Shown here: in pieces, positions 1-14,000 of the stretch
How the letters are laid out: each line of letters opens with the position of its first letter
How positions within the stretch are numbered: position 1 is the first letter of the stretch
Assembly (NCBI GenBank): GCA_026874595.1
Contig: CM049312.1
Coordinates: forward strand, 56,485,429 to 56,549,428
DNA from: Sipunculus nudus
Taxonomy: Eukaryota; Annelida; Sipuncula; Golfingiida; Sipunculidae
Direction: 5' to 3'
DNA length: 64,000 bases
The notes under the pieces: generated by a model
The model's database searches: none
What the model saw: the letters and a program-made list of their open reading frames with translations, nothing else
Told to the model about the DNA's origin: nothing
Position numbers and translations under genes: made by a program

Positions 1-688
1 GGTAATTTTGCATTGTGTACTTTATGGTATTATGACATTTTAGGCTTGTGGTATTTCGACATTTCGTACACTGTGAATTTTTTTACAATGCTTACCTTGT
101 AGTAATTTAACTTTGCGTATCTTGTGTTATACTGACAGTGATTATCTTGTTGTATCTTGACAAAATGTACCTTGTGGTATCCTGATAATGTAGATAGTGG
201 TATTTTGAGATGGTTCACCTTCTGATATCTTGACAAAATGTACCTTGTGGTATCTTGACAAAGTGTACCTTTTGTTATCGTGACATTGTGTATCTTGTGG
301 TATTTTGACATTGTGTACCTAGTGGTATCTGAGAATGTTCACCTTGTGGTATCATGACACTGTTTACCTTGCAGTATCTTGATATTGTTTACCTTGTGTA
401 ATTTTGCTATTTACCTCGTGGTATTTTGACATTGTATACCTTGTGATATTTTGACATTCCATACTTCGTTGTATCTTTACTCTGTATACCTCGTGGTATT
501 TTGACATTTTATACCTCATGGTATTTTGACATTGCATACCTCGTGGTATTTTGACAATGTATACCTCGTGGTACTTAACTCTGTATACCTCGTGGTATTT
601 TGACATTGGATACCTCGTGGTATTTTGACAGTGTATATCTCGTAGTATTTTGACATTGTATACCTTGTGGTATCTTGACATTGCTTAC
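1..688. repeat. 25-bp minisatellite made from exon 11's 3' end and splice donor
   Basis: About 27 tandem units of about 25 bp, running off the left edge. Plus-strand consensus is TACCTTGTGGTATCTTGAC followed by ATTG and two variable bases. Read on the gene's strand, one unit equals the last 20 bases of exon 11 plus GTAAG of the intron. Units next to the exon (about 661-685) are identical to it over 23 bases; farther units drift toward TACCTCGTGGTATTTTGAC. Each unit carries a donor-like AGGTA. Confidence 0.93.
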
Positions 689-1395
689 CTTGTGGTATCT
701 TGACATTGATATTTGACAATGTTACATCCTTCCCTTCCACATCCCATGAATAGTTTCCATTCTTGATTTCCACAGCCGTTTTTACTTTTTCCATCACAGG
801 AGATATTTCCTCGACCACAAGGTGTGATGTTTCACGATTACTGGGACTTGACCTGGCACTCTCAAAGATCATATCTGTCTTATTCTCTGTTATTGCCTGG
901 AAGGCATCATCTTCTTGTTCTGTCCTGTTAGGTTCCTCTGTTTCCACCAAGGACTGCATTTTTCCTTGTTCCGATGCATAATCATCAGCAGGAATTTTGA
1001 TTTCCGTAATTTCGATGTTTTCCAAATTCCTCTTTCTGTGGCCTGCGTTTGGTATCTTTAAGTAAAAAATGTATAATTTCCAAATGTACTCCTAACTTTA
1101 TATATTACCTAAAGATGTTACTTATGTGAATACTCGAAAAGAACTGAAATATGTTTCTAGTGCTTCTCAAAGTTGGAAACCCTCTTATAAACGACAAATG
1201 TTATCAAAGGAAAGGCTTTGTTTATAAATTGCCAAGGTTTTTTTATACTGAGGTCCCACCGGTCCGTTTTAGAGTCAGAGTCAATTTTCTTCCATTTACT
1301 ATATACAGTGGAATATTTGTTAGGCCATTTGAGGGGTCAATGCCCTGTAACTTATTTCAAATATCCAACTCCTTCCATTGATTGATAGGTTGAGA

Positions 1396-1468
<73 letters not shown>

Positions 1469-1977
1469 GATCGTAATATTTTGAATTTTTTTACCTTTTA
1501 ATAGAAAAGGCATTAATACATTTCGCCTTTCCTCAGAGCAAATGTCTTTCCGCTAAAGATGCATCCTATCATCAAATCAAAATTTTTGTCACACTTCGTT
1601 CAGTGTAAACCTGATTCTGCCATCTTAAATTCTATCTTACATGCATACTTGCATACAAAAAGTATTGATTTTTTCCAATAGTAACACTGTTATATTAGAA
1701 ACAGATGTGCATTGTGAAAAAAAGAAAATATAGGAGACGAGGGCATAAATGCGCGAATGTATAAAAAATAATAGGACATATTAAAAGGAAAACAAATAAA
1801 AAATAACTAGATGATCGAAGATCACATGGGAATATTTCTTTTAATTCATGTTTGTCACTATTTATCAGCTACTAATGTGGAAAACGTCAAGGTGTTCACC
1901 TTTCCGACGGATAGTGCAAAATAAATTTTCATGTATGTTTTGCCTGTGTCAGACAGTCGGAAAGACATTATTACAAC

Positions 1978-2047
<70 letters not shown>

Positions 2048-5000
2048 TATTAAACAGACAACAAACCGCTTCCCTTTGTGTTATAGACAATATTTCTGCC
2101 TACCCTAAAGGATCATATGAACTGCATGGCAAGGCTTTTACCCAGCTTCTTTAAAATTAGTGTAAGGCCTAATTTGCGAAATATTAGAATAGAGAAAAAA
2201 GCGTGATAATCATGCATTACATTTTTTGGTGCTAGTTCACCCGATCCCAGTCCCTGTAAATGTCCATTAAAAACCTCCCCCTTTTGCTAAGACTGCCATC
2301 TCACCGGGACAAAGATCACCTCTTACCCGGTATTCTCCACCATGTATCCCCCTATATTCTGACTGGACAATTTCTTGGGCCAGGAAGAACTTGAGGAGGC
2401 GGTCAGTGCTGACATGGCCGTGGGCAACGATACTCATTATGAGGGTGACAAGCAGTACGGGCAGCTCGACGATCTTGATGAGTGACAACCCAGAGAACAC
2501 CTTACCCGGTGTCAGCGGCTGGTCTTGTATGAACGGATAAATGGTGAAGATCTGTAATAAACCACATTTGTAAACATGGATGTCTACCTTCGGCGGTAAA
2601 GGCATTAGGAACTTCATTGAAGCTTAAGTCAATTTATTCAAGCTTATATCATAGGACACGTTTTATATATAATATTAAGACAAAATGAAATGACTACGTT
2701 AGCAGACTATTATACATACATTTTCATAACTATTTCAAAAGCCTGAATGTTAAGGCCATTTGGAAATAAACTGCATATACTTTTTTAAATAATATCCGAT
2801 AATATCGTTTTACTATTTAACACCTTCAAATGTATATCACTTTCCTTATGAAAGCTTGTTCATTTGAATTTACTTATTTGGCAGTTGCTGCGACTTCCTA
2901 CCAAGTGTATCGACTTACAATAAGAGAGATAGTTGATGGTGTGCTTTCTGCGGCAATAACTGAAAAGACATGACACAGGGACTTAACAAGGCATATTATG
3001 CAAGTTACTAAATTGGTCATATCATGTCGAACAGGAAACATAGACCAAATTTAACTCTTTAAGTAAGGGAATACTCTTTGAAAAGCTGGTTGATGATCAA
3101 AAGTGCAGATACGGTTTCTGCAAACTATAGTGATTCCAAGAAATGAATAAAAATTCGCAAGATTACAAACGACAAACGGGAAGTATATGCTACCTTATTT
3201 TTGCTTGAACAGAGCAACAATTTGGAATGGAGTACCCTTACAACTTCTTATACTGAAGCTCCATTTTGCTTAATCTCAAGTCGGGCGCTATACAAACTCT
3301 CAGAACAAGCTAGTACAATATCACACGGCGCAGACTCTGCTGTTGAAGGATTGTTGGAGTCAAATCTGACCCCAACAATGCAAAGGGGCTTCAAAATATA
3401 CCAACAGAGTAGGTGTAAATGTTGTGAAGAGGACAATGTAGTCCATTTAAATGTGTTGGATAAGAATTGTTTCAAGGCAAATTACATAAACATTGGTATT
3501 TTTGGGGCAAAGATTTTACAGAATAAGTAATATTTTGTAAGTATTCGTATGTGAAAGGTGATTTCCTTTAAATGTAACAGCAGGTATTTCCTTAAAATGT
3601 TACAAATATTTATTTCAAATTTTAACAGTTAAGACAAGTAGTCCCGGCCGTTGTACAGTACCCAAACAGAAAAGAATAGTAGAAACGACCCGTACAACCT
3701 GCAACATACTTCCGTAACTAACGTGCGTATTCATGCGTCAATATACATCATTAATTGACTGTACTAACTTCCTTTATTCTTATTGCTTACTTGCTACTAC
3801 TCGGATCAAGGCTATTTTCAGTAAATATCGCATTTCTATCGCTCGGGTCCGCTTGGCTGAATCACGGAAAATCGTCTCCCAGGCGTACAACTTGAGCAAC
3901 TTGATGTTCTGTATAATCTCGTTAGATTTCTTTAGTCGTATATCGGCGTGCTTCTACAAATCAGGACAAAGATTTTTTTCTTAATTTGCCCTTTTATAAT
4001 GTGCTTTCGCGGAAGTAGCTTTTGCTTTGATCAATAAAGAATCGTTTTTAGAAAACATAAAGTAAAAGCAAACCCTCCTTGTAAACTCGGCAAAGTTGAC
4101 GCCATATCCGGAACTGACAATTTGGTGGTATTGTCAGATCGCTTCAATTAAGTTTATCTTTCTTCATCTGAGGATTTTGGCTTATAAATCCATGACGACT
4201 TGTTTATAGCATTAAAAAAGTAATAGACCATCTATTAAGCATTAAGGGGTTGCTTATGACATGCAAAGGGAAACATCAAAGCTGTCCTATCTTAGCGTTA
4301 TATATTTGACCTTATCCGCATTCAATTCTGTAAATAAAACATGACAGAAATAAATGATTGCACCACTTTGTTATATTACCAACTTCCTCAAATACATTAG
4401 GACAGCCACCTTGTGTGTATCTTAAACCATGGGACAACAGCGTATATATGACACCCTGTGATCTCTATCATATCTTACCATTACATGTTTCTGCAGGCGA
4501 GCCGTCTCAACACCAACATAATACTGGAGTGGTACAAGCAGCAACACAACGATGGCGCTGATGACGGCAGCGTAACCCAGCTGGATGTACAACATGCCGA
4601 AGCTCATGCAAAACTGTAGAACAAAATCAAGAGATAGTGAAATAGAATGTGGAATAAAGTATTATATATATTGTGGAACCTTGAAATTAAGACCGCCAAC
4701 AGGACATCGATATAGTGATCGCATTTTTGAGATGGTCGTCTAACCCAGGTCTTATATAAAGAGCAAAAATAAAGAATTTGAAACCGATGTGGTGGGTAGG
4801 AGAGGTTAACTGCATTGTATATACTAATAATGTCAACATAAATTAATTTAATTGTTAAATGTTAAAATCATCTAAATGATAATAAATGACCTAAATATTC
4901 CAAACTTTTAACTGAAGAACTTTCCATAATTAGCATTAAGGGCAGTGTTCATCATGGAACTTTTTTCCATGTAAAAACGGTGTTTTTCATACTGTTGTTT

Positions 5001-8000
5001 GGCAAAGATATAGTTGTGATGCATTTACTCCCCTCACACAGCGGTTATACACTGCAGTCGTCTCGGATCTCCTTTTTGTTTTAACAGCTGCTTTGTATAG
5101 CAATGATCTCTGGGTCACCCCCGTAGGGTGGGCACAGAGGAAAAAACTTTTAATCAGACCCATTAGAGCGTTATATTGCATTGGGCATCCAGCTACAAAA
5201 TTAAAACATGCGACACTCGCTCTCGTTGGGCTGGTTACACCGGTTCTAGCACAAGACCAAAGATCAGACCAACAATAGCGGTTGTCACAATTTTAAGTAT
5301 ATAGTGCTAGTTGCACTATGCGGGACCCTGATCTCATCGGTGTGATTACAATCCTTTGACCTGTGTCCACCTGGTGGTGTGACCCAGAGAAACTTGGTAT
5401 ACAAAGCAGCGGTTAAAACAAAATGGAGACCTGGGACTACTATAGTGAGGGGCGTAGGTGCATTGGAATGCTGCTTACATGTATAGGGAGTGTCCATGCC
5501 CAGTGTCCCTGGTAAAACAGCATAAACAGATGCATGGGGTCCACAGACATGTGGTTCATGATGGTTCCCGCGCTCATTATACCCTGGGTCATCGTGTATG
5601 AGGATAATCTCAACGACTTGGAATACACCATCGCCTAAAACGGGAAGCACTTTATAGTATGAAAACATTTATTGCAAAAGAAACATTACTAAATTCAAAT
5701 CTGGCAGACCTAAAGTGTTTCAATATTCTTTGCTAAAATACTGCATATTGAATGTTCATTTGGCCTTGTCTGAATCACTTCATATCTGGCGAAGGTTGTC
5801 TCTAGAACCTTGTTAATGTAGTGTTACACTGGTGGCTCAGTTGATCAAGGTTCTTTCCTGCATTGACTAATGTGGAATTTTCATTTTATTTTACCCGGAT
5901 ATTAAATACTCGTACTATCAAACGAACATTGCAAAGAAGATGTTGCATTACAATGTTCGTTTGATCTTACCTGGATTGCCCTCTGAACTGTCCTTGGTTG
6001 CTCTTTTAATTGTCAAATTTATCTTGTTCAGCTTATTCATTTACCAGTAAAAGGAAACACCCTTTTAATGTTCTCTATTTAATATCTCTTTCGATCTCAC
6101 CATAAGATTTGTTGGTTTTGCTTTACATGGTTTGCTTTGTTCATCTTGCCTAAATTGTTCCTTTGTTCTTACTTAATTTAATATTTTTATTTTGCCTGTT
6201 CCTTTGATCACACAGTCGCACAAGTTCTGTTACTTTAATCTTGATAAAACACTCTTTGATCTTCCCGTAATATTTTGTTATTTTATTGTATTTCGTTTTA
6301 TTTCGTTATCTTGTCTAGATTGCCCCTTTGATATTACCGATTTGGTTCTTTTGTTTTGCCTGAACTGTTTCGTTGTCTTTCGGTCGCACTGGATCTGTTT
6401 CTTTGATTTTAAAAAGGCTCTTTGATCCCATCATAATATTCTGTTGTTTATTTTACCTGATTGTTTATCTCATCTTCCCTAGATTATTCCTTTGTTCTAA
6501 CCCAATTTGTTTCTTTTTATTTTGCCTGAAATGTTCCTTTAATCTCACAATCGCACATGGTCTATTTCTTTGGTCTTACCTGGACTGCTCCTTTAATCCT
6601 GATCGCCTGTCTCACTGACAGAAAGAAGTGGTTCTGCATCAGTGTGGCGTGTAACATGTAGGCCAGAAACGCCACTAACGCCAGCACGTAGCCATTTCTG
6701 AAGTACTCATGTGGCGATATATATTGCTGCTCCTAAAATGTGGATATAAAACATTAAATTATTGATCTAAATTCAATTTTATACAATATCCATTTTTTCA
6801 TGATTCAAGTCAAAAAGAACATTTCAGCTACAGTTGTTATTGTATTTCACTGAATGTTGTAATAAATGGAATCGAATACTAAGCTTATTTTAATCATTAA
6901 CAACATATTTTAGTAAATAGGTGTTATATAGGTATAATACATTTTTAACACAAATTTCTCTATGTATGGTCAGAGACGAACAGTTACAGTAACAGTTTCC
7001 ACATAATAGTTTCGATATAATATCTCGTACGTACGACATAATATCTCTTACGTACAACATATTATCTCGTAGGTACGACATAATTAATCTTTCGCATCTG
7101 ATTCACAGAATACACAACAGGCCAACTGATATATGTATAAGCAATATATATATGTTAAATAATGCGTGTTCGTACCCTAACTACACAATATCTTCACCTT
7201 GCAAACCGTCGGAACATCTTTGAAAATAAAAAAAAAATACATATGTTTATTTATGTTTTTATTTATTTATTTATTTATACTATAAAATAAAATGCTTTTC
7301 TATTTATCATTGTTTCTTTGTGTCTAGGTTTCGGAAATATTTCAAGGAAATGAAATTAATCAAATCGTTGTCTGCCAGTCATATACAGAACTTTCATTTT
7401 TTTAAATAGGTAATTAAATTCTCTTAGCAGTGTATGAAATTATAATGATGAGCCTGTCATAATATTAGTAAGAAAAAAAAAAATATTGCTTTTGCCAAAT
7501 TGAAACTACCTTTTGGAGAAGGAAGGGATCGGTCAAGAGGTACAGCTAACAAATAGCCTGATTGTAAGTAATTGAGAATGGATATATGTGAGGTAGGTTC
7601 TTATATTCCAAAATTGATCTGTATAAGAACTAGTTTGATGACATAACGCACATTGTCACTCGACCTACTGGAAACGGCACGAAGTTCAACTAATGGGATC
7701 AAGCAATTCGTTTCATAATATATGAATCGGGAACCTCTCCTAATGGGCATTTCTGTATTACAGACACCTCCTATATATTGACACTCAAGGTTCATATTCT
7801 TTTGTAATAATATGTGTTTTGTCTCACGTTATTAACTCATTTTGGCTGAATACGAAAGTTGTTCAGCAAATCCATGCCGATACACGAGCTTAATATCTCC
7901 TGTTTACCGGTTTTCTATACGTTATAATGTTTCTGTGTGTGAGTAAACACAGTGCACCTTTGTCTGTTTACTATAACAAGACCGCGTGACCAGAAGCAAG

Positions 8001-11000
8001 ATCTTATCTAGCACACGCGACATAATGAAAAAAGGGAAGAAACATGAAAGATAATCAAACAGAAAAGCTTGAATAACGTTGATTTGTAAAGTTTATTTTA
8101 ACGGACACCAGGTGGCGTGAGCGCTGTTTGTTTTTCCTTATTTATTTATTTTGCCGGGGCAAGTTTTTTTCCACTTGTGTACAGGAGAAAGCAAACGAAG
8201 AACGAAGTATTAAAATATACCGTAATAGTTTAAGGAGACTAAATTGTATTTCATATAAACTCAAAATACCTGGTTTGTAAAATGTAAATAGGTCCTTTTT
8301 ATTTAAACTCTCTACTTTACAATCGTCTCTCTCTCTCGCTCTTTCTCTCCCTCCATATATAAATGTGTGTGTGTGTGTGTGAAAAGACTGAAAGCCTTGG
8401 GATATAATACCAGCGCTGTGTTAGAATGGATCAGCCGGTGGATACTATTAATGCCATTAGTAATACATGTAATGTCTATCAGAGGTTCTTGTTTGACCAG
8501 ATAAAATATCCCGACATGTGCAAGGGACACAATTAGTTATTTTTACTTGCGGGGGATTCCTATGCTTATATGGCAAATTTGAAATGAAAATAAAACTTAG
8601 AAACGAGACCAATCGTTCAGAAACGAGACAAACACAGCGCTCACGCCACCTGGTGGTGGTACAGCATAAATTCACAATTCAAGGGTTTTCAAGCTCCTCT
8701 AGGTGTTTCTTCTTTCATGTTTCTTTTCTTTTTTATAATGGTTGCATGTGCGCGACCAAGATCTTTCCTCTGGTCACCCGGCCTTCTTATGTAAACACTT
8801 AACAGAAACTTATAGAGGTCCTGTAATACAGAGATGCCCATTAGGAGAGGTTCATTATTCATACATTATGAAACGAAGTCCTTGATCCCATAAGCTGATC
8901 TTCATGCCGTTTACAGAAGGGCGAGTTACACAAGTTAGTACAAGTAGCACATACAAGATCTTATACCAATCCGCAAATGAGACAAATCTGAGGTGTAGAT
9001 TTTAATACCACTTCAGCCTGACATATGAGGTTAAGACTTATTTTAGAATTTCGTATTCTTCTGTCATAGATTAATCGCACGTCCATGAGTGAAAGTTTTA
9101 ATAAATTTTTTTTATAATTTAGTTCAAAATAAAAATTATACGTACCCCATTAAATGGATTGTTGTCTGTTCAGCTACCCAACATTCATATCAATGGCTGT
9201 ATATGCATTACATAGTTTAAAAGATCAACTACATATCCATTCTCAGTTACTTAAAAAATAGGCTATTTGGGAGCTGTAGCTCTTGTCCGAACCCTTCTGT
9301 CTCAAAAAAGTAGTTTCAGTTTGGCAAAGACAAGATTTTTTTCTTTTTAACTTTATAACAGGCTCACTATTATAACATCATATACTGCTAACATTATTTA
9401 ATCACCTGTCTTTAAATGAGAGTTCTGTATATGACTGTCAGACAACGATTTGATGTATATTTCGCTTGCTTGAAATATAACAGAAACCTGGCCACACAAA
9501 AAAAATTGTGAATCGAATAGCATTTAAATATATACTATATATATGTGAGTGTGTGTGTGTTAGTGTCAACGGTAGTCCAGCGATTTGCAAGGAATTTGAG
9601 ATGTTCTATATATAGTTAATGTAAAAACATACATTATTTAACATACATATTTTGCTTATACATATATCTGTTGGCATGTTGTCTAGTCTATGAATCAGAT
9701 CCGTGAGGTTTAGTATGTCGTACGTACGAGATAATATGTCGTACGAACGAGATAATATGTCGTACGAACGAGATAATATGTCGTACGTACGAGATAGTAT
9801 GTTGTACGTATGAGATAATATGTCGTACGTACGAGATAAATAATTTATTTTTTTTACCAGGTGGCAGCAATACGCTTCCGTAGGGGTGAACGTTATTAGA
9901 AGTTAATTTTTCTATATAATTTACCTCAGGTAGGGTAATATTTCCAGTTATTTCCCTGTCTTTATACTCGATGGCGTATGTCACTATGCCCTCGAGACAC
10001 ATTGGTCCGACAAACACCAGCTGGTCAGCGATAAGTTTGTACAGCCCTCCGAGGATGATCATTGGCCAAAACGCCAGGAAGTAACACTTCCATAGTGACG
10101 GCTCTTTCCCATTCGCTTCTGCTTTCCTCTGTTGAGTTAAAGTACAGTACTTGTTCTAATCAGAGAAAGGTTTTTTTTATATCACAGGGAGACAGATTTC
10201 ATTCTCGCCCAATTGATAGATTGAAGTTTTATATATTACTACTTAATATGCCATCTTCTCCCTTTTTGTTTCATTTTCAGTTAGTTCTGGGAAGAGAAAA
10301 GACGTTTATTGTATGTTGAATCAACAAACCTAAATATCTCCCAAATTAACATGCATGCAGGAATTTTTATGTTACTATATCCATTAGGCTAATATGATTC
10401 ATTCAGTATAACCAAGAAATTAATCAAGAATTTACTTTTCAGTATTTTATTGTTTATTTGGGTGGTCCTTTGTCCAGTGTACACGAAATTCAGATGATAA
10501 AGCTAGATTGCAATGGTCTCCCGAAAATCGCTTGCACCAAGTTGTCCAATACAGCAATCTTTGCCAAGTTCAATTAGCGTGTAATTCGGTAGATACCTTA
10601 CTCATGGGGTTCAGACACCACTTGTGCAACCTTTTTAATTGATTATAAAAGTGTAGCTTTGCATACAAATATCACAGCAAAATATCTAAACTAACATATC
10701 TACTCACTCTTTCCCGGTCAAATACTCTCTGCAGTTTCTCCCCGTTGATCGAGCAATGTTCTGTCTGTGAAGCAAAGTCAAATATGAAAGAATTAACATG
10801 AATTTCCAATGGAAAAAAATCCATGCCTTACTATTGGTCACAGGGCAATCTTTTTTTTCTATTGTTGGTCAGATTTAAAATGTATCTTGTGTTGCTGAAT
10901 TTAATATTAATTATGAGATACTAATTCTTCAGGATTTATGTTTTAGATATTAATAGAATATTTTAAGATATGATAACCTGGTTGTAATTCTTATAATAAA

Positions 11001-14000
11001 ATGCAAGATGTATTTTGTTCAAAAGGCTATCACTGTTTACAAAATAGACTTTGCACGCTTAAACCATTTGAAAATGAGTATTTCAGTTTATATTATGAGT
11101 ACTATCCATTTAGCAATCGTATTTTGTATCGAAATACTGTGTATTTTACAAAGAAGTTTAAACACTTGTGAGCTGATTCTCATAAAAGAAGTCTGAAACT
11201 AGCGGTATTTATTGTTGCTCACTTATAAATATAAAAATAAGTAATATTTTAACAATCTTAAATTAAATTTGGAGTGCAGTAAGTGTTAAATTATGGCCGT
11301 TTTATTGTTATTTTTTAGCAAGTGCGGAAAAAATTTTTAAAAAAAATGGGTATGTGTTATGTATTTTTTAAATCTACTGTTTTAGTGCATGAATATCAGA
11401 TGAATATAAACTAAAGCTAGGAAACATACTTTTAAAGGGATGATAATATTTGTATGCGAAATCAGGAGAAGTATGGAGCGTCCAGAGTGAAGATTTAATT
11501 ATATCTCTTGCCACATTTCCGGGCTGTTTGCTTTGTTATCTATTTAGACGTAACATGATATAGGTTTCAAACTTGACCAGATAAATATAGAATAAGACCT
11601 AACAGTAAGCACAGCACAATGGCTTTTCTGGAACAACTGTTAAAGGGTAATATCTAAGAAATGCAACTTCTCTTACAGAAAAGCTTATAATATGTTTCGC
11701 TTTCCATGTTTGTATCTGTGTGTTTGCATCCTTTATCGGGTTTGTTTCATCCTAACTATATTTGTATATATAATTTTTTTCATGTTTAAGTCATTCACCT
11801 CTGGTAAACTGCCCAAATCCACCATCTCCAGTGGGTTCTTGTAACCATAGACCAGCAGTGGACTTAGCCACTGCCAGGTCATCCTGGACATGAAGTTAGT
11901 GTATGGGTGGACATACTTAATGTGACGTAGCTCATCGGGCGGCAGGACCTCGATCCTGTTGGTGAACAGATACCGCTGAAAAGATATGAAAATAAGATTT
12001 AAATGAATGAAACGAAATAGCTCTGTATCTTCTAGTGACTTGGTGTGTTCCTGCTGAAGAAATATTGTGATTCGTTATTTTTAATGTGCCTGTCACAGAG
12101 TGAGCAAAACTAGATATGCCTCCTTTATAACTAACAGACAGGTGCACAATCAGACAAGATGAAGATCAAATGAATGAAAGAAAATCAAGTTATTCATATT
12201 TCCTTATCATACTAACAACATATATTTCCAATGGAAACCTCCGCCATGTTCATTTTTTCGGCCTATATTCGGATGTTCATTCGCGCAAAATTGACTGAGC
12301 ATTTGTGAATATTCCTTGATGACAATCGTGAATCTTGATAATGCGCCGGGTCCAATAAAAATCGTATGAATTCTTCAAAACCCATTCCCGAAATGCCTTG
12401 AAAATTCATGACATTATGTTCATGACTGCACGAGTTATGTTGTGAACAAGCACACAGAAAGACACGAACGAGGATGAGTGCAAACTCAGCGGCATACCAT
12501 GCTCATGGCCGCCCGGGGCGGTCTAAGAAATTGCCGCCCATTAAACAAAACATTACAAAACTTGATAACATATAGAACATATCACGTCAAATATCCTTGT
12601 TATGGGTTTTTAGTTAACAACAGCGCAGGTTTATGGATGAATTCATAAGCAGAGAAATCCTTCGCTAGACATTAAAGAGCAGTCATCTCTTTGCTAATGT
12701 TAATCAAAAGATCGCTATTTTATTGCATTATGAAGTGCACAGAAAACAATAAATAACTAGAAAATATTACACTGCAGGATACATATATAATGTGCTAACT
12801 TTATTTTTCATGCAAGCACGATTTATGATTAGCTTAAACTCAACATTAAAAAAATTATATGAGTGTTATTCAATTTTCAACGCATGTAAATAAATACCTT
12901 GTCCACTCTTATTTACGACCTTATTAATTCTTATTCAAATTAATATTTGATTAAATATTAAGTAATTATATCAGTGAAATATAAACATCTAATACTTATA
13001 AAGGGAATTCGGTCCACCCTTGTTCTCTGAAATCGTGTTGCGTATGACAATGTGCAATACCTGCTTTAAAAGGTTATTGTTCCCACAGTTACCTCGCCGA
13101 TATGAGAATTATTAATTATTTAATGTACACATCATTTTGAGTGATTTTTTGTGTGTTTTATAATTTGCGTGGAAGTTACCATGCACCAAACAGCAAAACT
13201 GCCTTTGCCGAACACCTCATTGCCTGTGTGGTGGCCTCCAGTGCAGCAGTAAAGGCTATTTTGCATATAAATAACCCCTGATTTCAGTGAGGGATTTATG
13301 CATGTTTGGTCTGACATTTGACCCAGGCTCTGACTCACATGCGTGGTCAGTAAATGTGAGAAACTCTCGCTTTATCAAAAGAAGGGGCCCAACCCAGGAG
13401 GATTCCTGACCATACCTTATACAAGATCCCCATTTCCGGAAAAGGGGTGGGGTGGGGAGGGCGCAGGGGTTCCGGCCTTGGTCAGATACGATTAGAAAAG
13501 GTTGTAGCGGCTGAAAAGGGGGTACGAACCACTGGACTCCACTTGGGTTTGCTTCTGCTACTAACGAGGTCTGTTTATTTCCGTTTCTTTCTTCAGGAAC
13601 TGTTTCCTCGCATTAAAACATACATTAAATTGATCTTTCTTGTCTCATTCACATCAACCAATTCTTTTTATGTCCAACAATTGTAAACAGTCAAAGAAAA
13701 GTCATCGAAAACCCGAATGCCCCCGCGTCCCATTCAGGTTTGCAAATGTTAGCATCATCACTGGCCTGGTCTTCTAGGTGAATATGCCGATGTATGATTT
13801 TACATCCACGGACACAGCGGCACCAAAAATATGTAAAAAAAATGTAAATGTCTTATTTTGACAGTATCCTACTGGGTATCTATTTTCCTTTAAACTTTTA
13901 GAATATAAAAAAAAGAGCCAACATTCCTCATCTTCGTTAGAACATCTCACCAATCCTGGTAAAAAAGCCCGGTTTACCTGGTTTATCAGCTAGAATATTA

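Larger units (their letters stand above)
7016..9840. repeat. 2.8-kb imperfect palindrome filling most of gene A intron 4
   Basis: Left arm 7016-8130 and right arm 8635-9840 are reverse complements with mismatches and indels, around a loop of about 500 bp. Matching pairs: CACCAGGTGGCGTGAGCGCT (8106) with its complement at 8636-8656; ATGGGATCAAG...TTTCATAAT (7693) with 8862-8896; CAAATAGCCTGAT (7550) with 9256-9273; AATCGTTGTCTG (7362) with 9439-9455; and the outer minisatellites 7016-7085 with 9718-9838. The intron is 6733-9924, so nearly all of it could fold back. Confidence 0.9.

Noticed and set aside
364-688. Open frame continuing exon 11 into the minisatellite
   Set aside because: It merely translates the 25-bp repeat past the splice donor. 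SUR homology demands splicing at VKIPQG.
1-688. CRISPR array
   Set aside because: Units are contiguous 25-bp repeats without unique spacers, in a eukaryotic intron.
5285-5668. 127-residue minus-strand frame over exon 6
   Set aside because: Wrong reading frame of the true exon 5479-5634; the other frame gives the SUR match.
9688-9860. Frame with repeated ISYVRHI segments after exon 4
   Set aside because: Translation of the TCGTACGTACGA minisatellite in the intron.
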